DNA from: Modestobacter italicus
Lineage (GTDB): Bacteria > Actinomycetota > Actinomycetes > Mycobacteriales > Geodermatophilaceae
Reading direction: 5' to 3'
Length of the DNA stretch: 64,000 bases
Assembly (NCBI RefSeq): GCF_019799965.1
Contig: NZ_JABGCJ010000001.1
Location: forward strand, 744,001-808,000
In this document: piece by piece, positions 14,707 through 23,064 of the stretch
Position numbering within the stretch: position 1 is the first letter of the stretch
How the letters are laid out: the number at the start of each line of letters is the position of its first letter
Made by a program: the position numbers and the translations under genes
The notes under the pieces: generated by a model
The model's input: only the letters and a program-made list of their open reading frames with translations
Database searches by the model: none
What the model was told of the DNA's origin: nothing

Positions 14707-16212
14707 TCAGACCTCGGCGAGCACCGCCCCGGCCACCGCCACGGCACGCTCCCGGTCGGAAGTGACCAGGCCGGTCCGGGTGCGCCGGTCCAGCAGGTCG
14801 GCCACGGTGCGCGCTCCCTCGAACCGGACGCCGAACCGCAGCTCCCCCACCGTCTCCTCCCGTCCCTCGACCACCAGCTCGTCCCCGAGCGCAGCCACCA
14901 CAGGAGCCTCGGTGCCGTACCGGTGCACCAGTCGCGCCGGGGCGTCCACCCGGGCGAGCACCCGCTCGGGCGCCGCGCCGACCAGCGGCAGCCGGGCGGT
15001 CGGGGACCGACGGGCGCCGCGGCCGAGCCGGTCGACCACCGCGTCGACCACCTCGGCCGCGGTGGCCCGGTAGGTGGGGAGCTCGCCGCCGACCACGGTG
15101 AGTACCGGCCCGTCCCAGGACAGCGCCTGCCGGGACAGGTCGGCGGCGCCGCCGGCCCGTGTTCCGGGCCGCAGGCCCGCGAACGCGCCGACCACGTCGG
15201 CGGGCTGCAACGGCACCGCGAGCACCGCGTTCACCGCCGCCAGCAGCCGGCCCACCTCCGCGTCGCCGGGCTCGGCGACCTCGTCGGGGACCGGGCCGGC
15301 CACCGGCTCGTCGGTGACGCCCAGGTGGACCAGCCCGCCCGGCTGCGGCAGTGCCACGACGGACGTCGTCCGCGAGCCGGGCAGCGGCACGGTGAGCGCC
15401 GCGATCGGCCGGCCGAGCCGCGCGGCCGGCACCACCAGGTGGACCTCGCGGACGGGCGCCAGCCCGACGTCGGGCGCCAGTTGCTGCACCTCCACCCCGG
15501 CGGCGTTGACGACCACTCCTGCCCGCACCGCGGTCGGGGTCCCGTCGACCGACAGCCCGACCGTCCCGCCGTCGACGCCGGTCACCGTGGCACCGGTGAG
15601 CACCCGGGCGCCGAAGGCGGCGGCCGTCCGCGCCAGGGCGACCACCAGCCGGGCGTCGTCCTCGAGCTGCCCGCCCCAGAAGACGACGCCACCCCGGCCC
15701 GGCCGCACCGCCGGCAGGAGCCGCCCGACGCCCTCCGCCCCGACCCGACCGGTCCCCGGCAGGGACCCGCGGCCACCGCGCACCGACACCCGGGCGGCGT
15801 CGCCCAGCCGGCCGCCGAGCTCGGCCAGCGCGCTGACCTGCCGCCCGGCGACGTCGGGCACCAGGAAGGGCAGCCGGCGGACCAGGTGCGGCGCGGTCAC
15901 CCGCATCAGCACCGCACGTTCCCGGGCGCGCTGCCGGGCCGCTCCGACCTGCCCGCGCGCCGGGCGCCGCAGGCCGCCGGAGCCCAGCGCCGACGGCCAC
16001 CGGCTGGTGCCGGCGGCGAGGTCGGTGCGCTCGCACAGGGCGACGGTCAGCCCCCGGGCCGCGGCGTCCAGGGCGATCCCCGCCCCGGTTGCGCCACCAC
16101 CGACGACCAGCACGTCGACCCCGTGCTCGGTGAGCCGGTCCAGGTCGCGCGCCCGCTGCCGGAGGTCCAGCGTCCCGGGGCGGGCGAGGTCCCTGGGGTC
16201 CGGCTGGGGCAC
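14707..16212 (-). CDS. Glycerol-3-phosphate dehydrogenase-like flavoprotein, active-site motifs eroded
   Basis: 501 residues from GTG. The FAD Rossmann motif is intact (VDVLVVGGGATGAGIALDAAARG, about 23-45), and the overall DAO fold and C-terminal DAO_C domain match GlpD. The signature strand normally read as SSKLVHGGLRYL is PSALGSGGLRRP, losing the conserved Lys, His and Tyr. The GG-K-x-TTYR motif near the C-terminus is GGELPTYR. It therefore looks like a diverged paralogue with changed or lost activity rather than a housekeeping glycerol-3-phosphate dehydrogenase. There is no frameshift in the region. It is divergent from a STAS-protein gene. Confidence 0.8.
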   Translation of the reverse strand: MPQPDPRDLARPGTLDLRQRARDLDRLTEHGVDVLVVGGGATGAGIALDAAARGLTVALCERTDLAAGTSRWPSALGSGGLRRPARGQVGAARQRARERAVLMRVTAPHLVRRLPFLVPDVAGRQVSALAELGGRLGDAARVSVRGGRGSLPGTGRVGAEGVGRLLPAVRPGRGGVVFWGGQLEDDARLVVALARTAAAFGARVLTGATVTGVDGGTVGLSVDGTPTAVRAGVVVNAAGVEVQQLAPDVGLAPVREVHLVVPAARLGRPIAALTVPLPGSRTTSVVALPQPGGLVHLGVTDEPVAGPVPDEVAEPGDAEVGRLLAAVNAVLAVPLQPADVVGAFAGLRPGTRAGGAADLSRQALSWDGPVLTVVGGELPTYRATAAEVVDAVVDRLGRGARRSPTARLPLVGAAPERVLARVDAPARLVHRYGTEAPVVAALGDELVVEGREETVGELRFGVRFEGARTVADLLDRRTRTGLVTSDRERAVAVAGAVLAEV

Positions 16213-16350
16213 CGGCAGACTGTAGCCGTGGCCGATCTCCCCGAACTGGCGATCCCGGGCTGGGGCCGCCGGTCGCCGAGCCCGCCGCCATGGACGCGGT
16301 GCTCGCCGCCGGTGTGACGCCGCCCCACCACCCCACCGGCCACCGGCCCG

Positions 16351-16385
16351 GACCGGACCGGACCGGACCGGACCGGACCGGACCG
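16351..16385. repeat. Pentanucleotide tandem repeat (GACCG)x7
   Basis: Seven perfect consecutive GACCG units in the gap between the divergent GlpD-like and STAS genes. Five-base units outside a frame would alter promoter spacing rather than reading frame if their number changed. Confidence 0.9.
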
Positions 16386-16484
16386 TGAGATCGGCTCGGC
16401 GGGCGTGGACGCGCTGCGCGCGGTGGACCGGCAGCGGGACCCGCCGGGCAGCCGCGACCCCGGGGGGCTGCCCCGGATGATCGC

Positions 16485-16508
16485 GTTTCAGCAGCTCAGA
16501 CCGGGTAT
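16485..16508 (+). promoter_or_regulatory. SigB/SigF-type promoter of the STAS gene
   Basis: GTTT (16485-16488), a 14-base spacer, then GGGTAT (16503-16508), matching the actinobacterial general-stress sigma consensus. The start point expected about seven bases on would sit three or four bases before ATG 16519, giving a nearly leaderless mRNA. Confidence 0.6.
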
Positions 16509-16518
16509 GGGTCTGGCC

Positions 16519-16869
16519 ATGTCCAGCGGTCACGTGCACGGCGCCGAGCCCGGCTCGGGCGAGGTGCTCCTGATCGAGGACGGGACCGGCCCCCTGCTCC
16601 AGTTCTCCGGCCGCGTCGACCGCGAGGCCGTGCGCCGCTTCCGGCTGCAGGTCCCACCGACGGCGTGGCCGGAGCGGGCCGACCTGGCCGCGGTCACCGG
16701 GATCGACCCGGCCGGGCTGGAGCTGCTGGTGCACCTGAGCCGCAAGCCCCAGCGCCACGGGCGGCAGCTGCAGCTGCTCGCCGTGCCGCCCGAGCTGGAG
16801 GCGCCGCTGGCCCGGGCCGGGCTCTCCCGGCTGCTGCCCCGCCCCGGCGCGGCGCCCAGCCCCACCTGA
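16519..16869 (+). CDS. STAS-domain protein (anti-anti-sigma-like)
   Basis: 116 residues from the ATG next to the SigB/SigF-type promoter. The STAS core is recognisable: VLLIEDGTGPLLQFSGRVDREAVRRF (about 15-40), then VTGIDPAGLELLVHLSRKP and LQLLAVPPELEAPLARAGLSRLL. In regulated members the motif is D-S-S/T-G, whose Ser is phosphorylated. Here it is D-P-A-G, so the usual switch residue is missing, suggesting a constitutively competent or non-partner-switching STAS. A stress-sigma promoter in front of a STAS gene suggests feedback in that network (inference). Confidence 0.7.
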   Translation: MSSGHVHGAEPGSGEVLLIEDGTGPLLQFSGRVDREAVRRFRLQVPPTAWPERADLAAVTGIDPAGLELLVHLSRKPQRHGRQLQLLAVPPELEAPLARAGLSRLLPRPGAAPSPT

Positions 16870-16966
16870 GGCTGCCGGCCCCACGGACCGCCCGGCGGAT
16901 CCGACACGCCGAGTGACCGCATGGCTGCTCTGCGTTCACACAGAACCACGTCCTGGGTCACGGCGC

Positions 16967-17005
16967 GGTAACGGCACGCTCGTAGACAGGGACCGTTCCG
17001 TTACC
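16967..17005. promoter_or_regulatory. Inverted repeat upstream of condensation-enzyme gene
   Basis: GGTAACGG (16967-16974) and CCGTTACC (16998-17005) are exact complements separated by 23 bases, about 50 bases before the next start codon. It may be a paired operator for an unidentified regulator. Confidence 0.35.
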
Positions 17006-17056
17006 CCGTGACCGACGGACGCCGGGCTCCCGGTGCCCCAGAGGCGGTGCTCTGCC

Positions 17057-18502
17057 ATGCAGACGATGTCCTTCTCCGACTTCCATCCCGCGCCGGGACT
17101 CCTGGTCGAGTGGGAGGTGAGCCCGGACACCGCCGACGTCGCCCGGGCCGCGCCACCGGACCCGGTGCCGGCCAGCTACAACCAGCAGCTGCACCTGCAG
17201 TCCGCGCAGGCCGCCGCGCTGCTGGGCCTGCCGGGCAACCCCTGGATCGGGGCGACGTTCGACGTGACCGGCGCCGCCGACCTCGACGCCCTGGAGAGCG
17301 CCTTCACCGCCTGGCTGCGGCGGCACGAGGGGCTGCGCAGCGGCTTCCGCCACGGCCCGGCCGGCATCGAGCGCTTCACCCTCGCCGTCCAGGAGATCAG
17401 CCTGGCCCGCCGGGCGGAGGAGGTCACCTGCCCGCGGGCGCTGCACGACCAGCTCGACGAGCGGTTCGTCAGCGGCACCGACCCGTTCAGCTGGCCCCCG
17501 CTCGTGCTCGGCGTGATCAGCCGCCCGGGCGGGTCGACGGTGTTCGTGGCCATGGACCACGTCTGTGGCGACGGGTACTCCCTGGCCTTCGCCATCTGGG
17601 AGCTCCAGTCGCTCTACGAGGCCGCCGTGGAGCGCCGCGAGCCGTCGCTGCCGGAGATCGGCAGCTACCTGGAGCACTGCACCGAGGAGCGGGCCCGCGG
17701 GGAGGCCATCGACCCGGCCGACCCGGTCGTCGCCCACTGGCGCGGGTTCGTCGGCCGCTGCGGCGGCACGACCCCCACCTTCCCGCTGCACCTGGGCGTC
17801 GAGCCGGGGCAGGTCTGGCCACAGAGCCTGTTCGACCGGGTGGTCGCCTCCGCCAAGGACGCCGAGGCCTTCGAGGAGGTGTGCGTGGCCGCCGGCGGCA
17901 GCTTCTTCGCCGGGCTGCTCACCGCCATGGGCATCGCCGTCCGGGAGGTCACCGGGTCCGAGGACTTCCGCACCATCACCCCGGTGCACACCCGGCACAA
18001 GCACCGCTGGCGGACGTCGATGGGCTGGTTCATCACCTGCGCACCGCTGGAGTTCTCCCTGACCGGCGCTGCCGCGTTCCGCGACGTCCTCCCCCGGGCC
18101 AACGCCACCGCCCGCCACGCGATGCGGCTGTCCCGGTACCCCGCCGCCCGGGTGATCGAGCTGCTGGGCAGCGACTTCACCGTCACCCGGCGGGACCTGT
18201 TCTCGATGGTGTCCTACACCGACTACCGGCAGATGCCCGGCGCCGAGCGCTACGAGCAGTGGAACCCGATCACCATCGGGGAGGTGTCGGTCGCCGACGA
18301 CACCCACGTCTGGGCATCCCGCAACCACGAGGGCGTGCACCTGGGGATCCGGCACCCCGACACCCCGAGCGCGGAGACGGTGCTCACCGAGTACACCGAG
18401 ACGATCGCCGAGGTGTTCTCCCGCGTCGCGACCACCGGCGACTACCCACTGGCGCCCAGCTGGGCCTGCCGGCCGATGCCGGGCCTGCCGGTCAACGCCT
18501 GA
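17057..18502 (+). CDS. Stand-alone condensation-domain (PapA-like) acyltransferase
   Basis: 481 residues from ATG 17057 (ATG 17066 is also possible). It has two chloramphenicol-acetyltransferase-like lobes. The catalytic HxxxDG motif is DHVCGDG with His168 and Asp172, and FSMVSYTDYR around residue 390 occupies the latch region. There is no adenylation or carrier domain. Free-standing relatives such as PapA proteins esterify hydroxyl lipids or sugars using acyl thioesters. No NRPS, PKS or lipid cluster neighbours are present, so donor and acceptor are unknown. Confidence 0.8.
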   Translation: MQTMSFSDFHPAPGLLVEWEVSPDTADVARAAPPDPVPASYNQQLHLQSAQAAALLGLPGNPWIGATFDVTGAADLDALESAFTAWLRRHEGLRSGFRHGPAGIERFTLAVQEISLARRAEEVTCPRALHDQLDERFVSGTDPFSWPPLVLGVISRPGGSTVFVAMDHVCGDGYSLAFAIWELQSLYEAAVERREPSLPEIGSYLEHCTEERARGEAIDPADPVVAHWRGFVGRCGGTTPTFPLHLGVEPGQVWPQSLFDRVVASAKDAEAFEEVCVAAGGSFFAGLLTAMGIAVREVTGSEDFRTITPVHTRHKHRWRTSMGWFITCAPLEFSLTGAAAFRDVLPRANATARHAMRLSRYPAARVIELLGSDFTVTRRDLFSMVSYTDYRQMPGAERYEQWNPITIGEVSVADDTHVWASRNHEGVHLGIRHPDTPSAETVLTEYTETIAEVFSRVATTGDYPLAPSWACRPMPGLPVNA

Positions 18503-18514
18503 CCGCACACACCG

Positions 18515-18615
18515 CCCACCGCGTCACGAGCGCGGTGGGGTGGACCGCTGCCGTCGCGTCACGAGCGCGGCCCAGCGGGACGCCGTCCACCGCGTCACGA
18601 GCGCGGTGGACGGCG
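18515..18615. repeat. Three consecutive copies of a GCGTCACGAGCGCG hairpin
   Basis: The core CGCGTCACGAGCGCG occurs at about 18519-18533, 18555-18569 and 18591-18605. Copies one and three have long arms (CCCACCGCG/CGCGGTGGG and CGCCGTCCACCGCG/CGCGGTGGACGGCG) around loop TCACGAG. In the third copy the loop supplies the stop codon of the convergent minus-strand gene. The array sits between two convergent genes. Confidence 0.75.
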
Positions 18616-18849
18616 GACGGGGGGCAGCCGCGGCCCGAGCAGGCGGGTCAGCCCCCCGCCGGCGAGGGCGGCCGCCACCACGACCGCGAAGAACCCCACC
18701 TGGCTGACCGACTCGACCCCGGCAGCGTCCAGCGCGAGCAGGGCGGACGCCGCCAGCAGCAGCGAGAGCCCGGCGGCGAGCAGGACCAGCAGCCACCGCG
18801 GCGGACCGGCCGGGGCGTCGGGACGGCGGGCGGGGTGCTCGGTGCTCAC
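18595..18849 (-). CDS. Small two-helix membrane protein
   Basis: 84 residues from GTG. It has a short Pro-rich cytoplasmic head, helix 1 [22 protein letters not shown], a short loop AAGVESVSQ and helix 2 [21 protein letters not shown], ending in a basic tail. No family is recognised. The stop codon is within a terminator-like hairpin. It is divergent from the arginine deiminase gene (91-base gap). Confidence 0.6.
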   Translation of the reverse strand: MSTEHPARRPDAPAGPPRWLLVLLAAGLSLLLAASALLALDAAGVESVSQVGFFAVVVAAALAGGGLTRLLGPRLPPVRRPPRS

Positions 18850-18940
18850 CGCGCCAGTGCACCACGACCGCCGGCCGACCCGGCGCAGCCGCACCCGGAC
18901 CGGGTTGGCCGAGCCGAGCAAGATCGGCCAGGCTCGGGGC

Positions 18941-20182
18941 ATGAGCGCCCCGATCCAGGCCACCACCGGCGTCACCAGCGAGGTCGGCCGGCTGCGCACC
19001 GTGCTGCTGCACCGGCCCGGTGCCGAGCTGCGCCGGCTGACCCCACGCAACAACGACGAGCTGCTCTTCGACGGCGTGCCGTGGGTCGCCCGCGCGCAGG
19101 AGGAGCACGACGCCTTCGCCGCGGCGCTCACCGAGCGCGGGGTCGAGGTGCTGCACCTGGACCGGCTGCTCGCCGAGGTGATGACGGTGCCCGAGGCCCG
19201 GGCCGAGGTGATCACCGTCGCCGTCGACGACCCGCGGCTGGGCGCCACGCTGCGGCACGCCACCACCGCCCACCTCGACGGCCTCGCCCCGGCAGACCTG
19301 GCGCAGGCGCTGATCGCCGGGGTCGCCCACGACGAGCTGCGCGGCGGCCGCGGGCTGGCCTACCAGCTGATGGGACGCGGTGAGTTCGTCGTCCCGCCGC
19401 TGCCGAACCTGATGTTCACCCGCGACTCCTCGGTGTGGGTCGGCGGGCAGGTCGCCGTCACCTCGCTGGCCATGCCGGCCCGGGACCGGGAGAGCGCGCT
19501 CACCGCGGCGCTGTACACCCACCACCCACGCTTCGCCGGTGCCGAGCAGCTCTACGGCCCCCACCTGGAGCACCTGGAGGGCGGCGACGTCCTGCTCCTC
19601 TCCCCGGGTGTGGTGGCGGTCGGGGTCGGCGAGCGGACGACGGCCGGCGGGGCCGAGCGGCTGGCCCGGCGGGTGTTCGCCCGGGGGCTGGCGCACACGG
19701 TGCTCGTCGTCCCCATCGCGCAGGAGCGGGCGACGATGCACCTGGACACCATCGCCACGATGGTCGACGTCGACGCCATGGTCATGTACCCGGCCGTCGC
19801 CGACCAGCTGCAGGCCTGGACGGTCACCGCCGGCGACGAACCCCCGGACGCCGCGGACACCACCGAGCTGTCGGTGCGCGGCCCGCAGCCGTTCCTGGTC
19901 GCGGCCGCGGCAGCGATGGGGATCGACCGGCTGCGGGTGATCGACACCGGCCTGGACCCGGTCACCGCCGAGCGGGAGCAGTGGGACGACGGCAACAACA
20001 CGCTGGCGCTGGCACCCCGGCTGGCGGTGGCCTACGAGCGCAACACGGTCACCAACGCCGCGCTCGAGGCGGCCGGCATCGAGGTGCTCGCCATCGCCGG
20101 GTCGGAGCTGGGCAGCGGGCGGGGCGGCCCGCGGTGCATGTCCTGCCCGGTGCTCCGCGACCCGCTCCCAGCCGCGCGCTGA
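18941..20182 (+). CDS. arcA: Arginine deiminase
   Basis: 413 residues, the usual length. It hydrolyses L-arginine to citrulline and ammonia in the cytoplasm. Family motifs in order: [15 protein letters not shown] (about 13-27), [14 protein letters not shown] (about 156-169), [20 protein letters not shown] (catalytic His and Asp region, about 266-276) and the C-terminal [10 protein letters not shown] with the nucleophilic Cys of MSCP. No arcB or arcC follows, so the energy-yielding pathway is incomplete here. The next gene is convergent two bases away. Confidence 0.92.
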   Translation: MSAPIQATTGVTSEVGRLRTVLLHRPGAELRRLTPRNNDELLFDGVPWVARAQEEHDAFAAALTERGVEVLHLDRLLAEVMTVPEARAEVITVAVDDPRLGATLRHATTAHLDGLAPADLAQALIAGVAHDELRGGRGLAYQLMGRGEFVVPPLPNLMFTRDSSVWVGGQVAVTSLAMPARDRESALTAALYTHHPRFAGAEQLYGPHLEHLEGGDVLLLSPGVVAVGVGERTTAGGAERLARRVFARGLAHTVLVVPIAQERATMHLDTIATMVDVDAMVMYPAVADQLQAWTVTAGDEPPDAADTTELSVRGPQPFLVAAAAAMGIDRLRVIDTGLDPVTAEREQWDDGNNTLALAPRLAVAYERNTVTNAALEAAGIEVLAIAGSELGSGRGGPRCMSCPVLRDPLPAAR

Positions 20183-20184
20183 GG

Positions 20185-22116
20185 TCAGGCGCCCGGGTCG
20201 AACGCCTCCACCGCGGGCAGGAACACCTGCTCCCGGTACACGTCGCTCCGGGCCGGGCTGCTGGTCACCTGGACCACCGCCAGGCCCGCCCCGGTCTCGG
20301 CCAGGGCCAGGTCGACCCGCTGGCCGAGGTCGTCGAGGCGGTACAGGTCCCAGGTGAGCGCTCCCGCCTGCACCTGGTCCACCGGCTGGGGCGCGCCGGA
20401 GCCCAGCTGCGCCGCGAGCTGCTGCAGCACCTGGTCGGCCGTCGCCCCGGGCACGACCTGCTGCACCAGGGTGACCAGCGGCGACTGCTGGAACGCCCCC
20501 GGCAGCACCTCGGCCCATCCCTCCGGCCGGGCCCCGGAGACGCCCAGGTCCTCGCTCTCCCACGGCGTCATCTCGACGGTCACGTCCTCGGCGGTGAAGA
20601 CCGGCGGCTCGACGTCCGCCACGCAGGAGACGTCGGGCTCGGCGTCCGGATCGGCCAGGAAGTCCCGGACCAGCTGGGCCGCGCACTCGTGGGTGCCCAC
20701 CGAGCCGTGACCGGTGTACGGGAACTCGACGAACACCCCGTTGGACAGGTCCCCGGCCAGCTGCTCACCCCAGCGCGGCGGGGTGATCGGGTCCAGCTCG
20801 CCGGCCAGCACCAGGGTGGGCAGGTCGCTGCTGAGCGCCTCGTCCTTACCCGGCCCGCCCGCACCGGCGTCCCAGTCGGCGCAGACGTCGAAGATGCCGG
20901 CCCCCTGGGTCGGGTTGCCGGTGAAGAAGCCCTCGACCAGGGGGTGCTCGGTGGCCGCCTCCGCCACGGCCTCCCGGTCGCTGGAGCTGACCTCCTCCTG
21001 GCACTGCACGGACAGCTGCTGGCCCACGCTGACCAGGTCCAGCTGCTGGGCGGAGGCGCCGAGCAGCAGGCCGATCGTGCCGAACTCGCCGTTCGCCGCT
21101 GCGTCGAGCACCTCGGGCAGGAGCGGGATCAGCTCGGTGGAGTACATGCTCTGGAACAGGAACCCGACCAGACCCGCGCCGTCCAGCGGGCTCTCCACCC
21201 GCTCGCCGGTCGTCGGGTCGACGACGGTGACCGGGACCGGGGCGGCGTCCAGCTGCGCGACGAGGTCGGTGACGGTCTGCTCGAGGTCGGGGAACTGCTC
21301 GGCGCACCCGGCGTCCGCGGCGCAGGTGGCGAACAGCGCCTCGATCGCCCGGGCGGCGTTCTCCGGGCCCTCCTCGTACAGGTCGGCGTCGATCGGGTAG
21401 GCGGCGTCCAGCACCACCGACCGGATCCCCTCGGGGTGGTCACGCATCGCGGTCTGCGCGAGCCGGGTGCCGTAGGAGATCCCGTACAGGTTCCACTCCT
21501 CGTGCTCCAGCGCCCGGCGCAGGTCGTCGAGGTCGGCGGCGGAGGCGGCGCTGTCGTAGTCGGAGAGGTCGATGCCCTCGTCGACCAGCCGCTGGTGGCA
21601 CTCCTCCAGCGACGCGGTGGCCTGGGCCGCCAGCTCCTCGACCGGCGCCCCCGACCCCAGCGACTCCCGGACCCAGGAGCTGTACTCGTCGCACGCCAGC
21701 GACGGCTCGCTGAGCCCGGTGCCCCGCTGGTCGAGCAGGATCAGGTCGCGGTCCTGGGCCAGCGGCTCGTACAGCTGCCCGAACGCCAGGGGCACGAACT
21801 CCAGCGCGCCCTGCCCCGGCCCGCCGGAGAGGTAGACGAGCGGGTCGTCGGCCGGCTCCTCGGCCGCGGCCCGGACGACCCCGAAGGCCAGGGTGACCGT
21901 GCCGGCGTCCGGGTCCTCGCGGTCGGCCGGCACCTCCAGCGTGCCGCAGTCCAGGTCGACCCCGGCCGGCACCTCGACCTCGCACGCCCCCCACTCGACC
22001 GCCCGGGGGGCGGCGGCACCCGAGGTCGCCGCGGCGTCCCCGTCGTCCCCGGAGCCGGTGCACCCGGCCACCAGGAGGAGCAGGGCGAGCGGCACAGCCG
22101 CCGGACGACGATCCAC
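20185..22116 (-). CDS. Secreted TAP-like alpha/beta-hydrolase lipoprotein
   Basis: 643 residues from GTG. A lipoprotein signal (PLALLLLVAGC, Cys19) predicts export and lipid anchoring. The alpha/beta-hydrolase has oxyanion-side YLSGGPGQGALEF (about 93-105), nucleophile elbow LYGISYGTRLAQ, Asp in LAGELDPITPP and His in YTGHGSVGTHECAAQ. The TAP C-terminal domain that carries the last two follows the cap. Relatives are tripeptidyl aminopeptidases and esterases of Streptomyces and Mycobacterium (SlpD/CaeA-like). An extra about 130-residue C-terminal segment after the TAP domain (ending QVFLPAVEAFDPG) has no recognised fold. Confidence 0.85.
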   Translation of the reverse strand: MDRRPAAVPLALLLLVAGCTGSGDDGDAAATSGAAAPRAVEWGACEVEVPAGVDLDCGTLEVPADREDPDAGTVTLAFGVVRAAAEEPADDPLVYLSGGPGQGALEFVPLAFGQLYEPLAQDRDLILLDQRGTGLSEPSLACDEYSSWVRESLGSGAPVEELAAQATASLEECHQRLVDEGIDLSDYDSAASAADLDDLRRALEHEEWNLYGISYGTRLAQTAMRDHPEGIRSVVLDAAYPIDADLYEEGPENAARAIEALFATCAADAGCAEQFPDLEQTVTDLVAQLDAAPVPVTVVDPTTGERVESPLDGAGLVGFLFQSMYSTELIPLLPEVLDAAANGEFGTIGLLLGASAQQLDLVSVGQQLSVQCQEEVSSSDREAVAEAATEHPLVEGFFTGNPTQGAGIFDVCADWDAGAGGPGKDEALSSDLPTLVLAGELDPITPPRWGEQLAGDLSNGVFVEFPYTGHGSVGTHECAAQLVRDFLADPDAEPDVSCVADVEPPVFTAEDVTVEMTPWESEDLGVSGARPEGWAEVLPGAFQQSPLVTLVQQVVPGATADQVLQQLAAQLGSGAPQPVDQVQAGALTWDLYRLDDLGQRVDLALAETGAGLAVVQVTSSPARSDVYREQVFLPAVEAFDPGA

Positions 22117-22162
22117 GTGGGCACTCTCCGCACTCGATGACGGGCTGGTCGCTCTCCGGTGC

Positions 22163-22181
22163 GGGCCGGCCACGCCGGCCC
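22163..22181. terminator. Short GC hairpin
   Basis: GGGCCGGC-CAC-GCCGGCCC, perfect 8-bp stem, between the end of the anti-sigma gene and the lipoprotein gene downstream of it on the same strand. Confidence 0.45.
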
Positions 22182-22257
22182 CGTTGATCACCGCGGGCAG
22201 TCAACCAGGTCAGCGGCCCGCCGGCCCGTCCTCCTGCCCGGACGGCCACCGACCGGG

Positions 22258-23016
22258 TCAGGCGGCGCGGCGCTCCCCGGCGGTCGCGGTCGCATCCCGC
22301 GGCCAGTCGGCGCGGGCGTCGTCGTCCGCCGATCCCCAGGCCGGCTCGTCGGCCGCCGGCAGGAGGCCCTGCGGCCGGTCCCGGGCCCGGCCGACCGGTC
22401 CGGTGGGCCGCGTCCTGGTCCGCAGCGCCAGCACGCTCACCAGCACCGCCCCGGCCAGCAGCAGCAGGTGCCCGCCCGCCCGGCCGGCGTGCACGTGCCC
22501 GGCACCGAGGTCGGCGACGGTCACCCACGCCAGGACGGCGGTGAACGGCAGCAGGAACGGCAGCGACCCGGTGGCCAGCCGGGGCAGCACGGCGACCACC
22601 AGGAAGCAGGCGGCCAACCCCAGGTTCCAGGCCCCGGTCTCGTGCGCCAGGTGCACCGGCGCGCTCATCCCCGTGCCCGCACCGCCCAGCGCGGGCAGGC
22701 TCACGGCCAGCTGACCGGCCCCGACGACCAGCAGCGCGAACCGGACGACGGTGTCCAGCCACCGGCGTCGTCCGCCGGCCACCGGCGCGCGGGTGGGTGC
22801 GGGCGCCGGCAGCCGGCCCAGCACCGCGGCGGTGACGTCGGGCACCGCGACCACCGGCGTCAGCCGGGCCCGCCGGGTCACCTCGGCCGCGGCGTCCGCC
22901 CAGTTCCGGCAGGCGGCGCAGCCGGCCAGGTGCTCGTCGACCCAGCGCTGCGGCCGGCCCGGGGACTCGCCGTCCAGACCGGCCGAGACGGCCTCGCGAC
23001 ACGCTGCACAGCTCAC
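22258..23016 (-). CDS. Zinc-finger (zf-HC2) transmembrane anti-sigma factor
   Basis: 252 residues from GTG. The N-terminal cytoplasmic zinc-binding motif is CAACREAV...DEHLAGCAACRNW (Hx3Cx2C arrangement, about 3-45). About four to five membrane helices follow (FALLVVGAGQLAVSLPAL, LGLAACFLVVAVL, FLLPFTAVLAWVTV, LLLLAGAVLVSVLAL) and then a cytoplasmic tail. The layout fits anti-sigma factors with a DUF2275-like integral domain. It is divergently transcribed from the ECF sigma gene 48 bases away, unusual because the pair is normally co-transcribed. It probably sequesters that sigma factor (inference). Confidence 0.8.
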   Translation of the reverse strand: MSCAACREAVSAGLDGESPGRPQRWVDEHLAGCAACRNWADAAAEVTRRARLTPVVAVPDVTAAVLGRLPAPAPTRAPVAGGRRRWLDTVVRFALLVVGAGQLAVSLPALGGAGTGMSAPVHLAHETGAWNLGLAACFLVVAVLPRLATGSLPFLLPFTAVLAWVTVADLGAGHVHAGRAGGHLLLLAGAVLVSVLALRTRTRPTGPVGRARDRPQGLLPAADEPAWGSADDDARADWPRDATATAGERRAA

Positions 23017-23064
23017 GCTGGCATAGTCGCCGCCGACAGACGCAGAGTTCCCGGAGGGTGTGAC

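Noticed and set aside
18515-18615. Short CRISPR array
   Set aside because: Three repeats form palindromic terminator-like hairpins, the spacing units are not spacer-like, and no cas genes are present.
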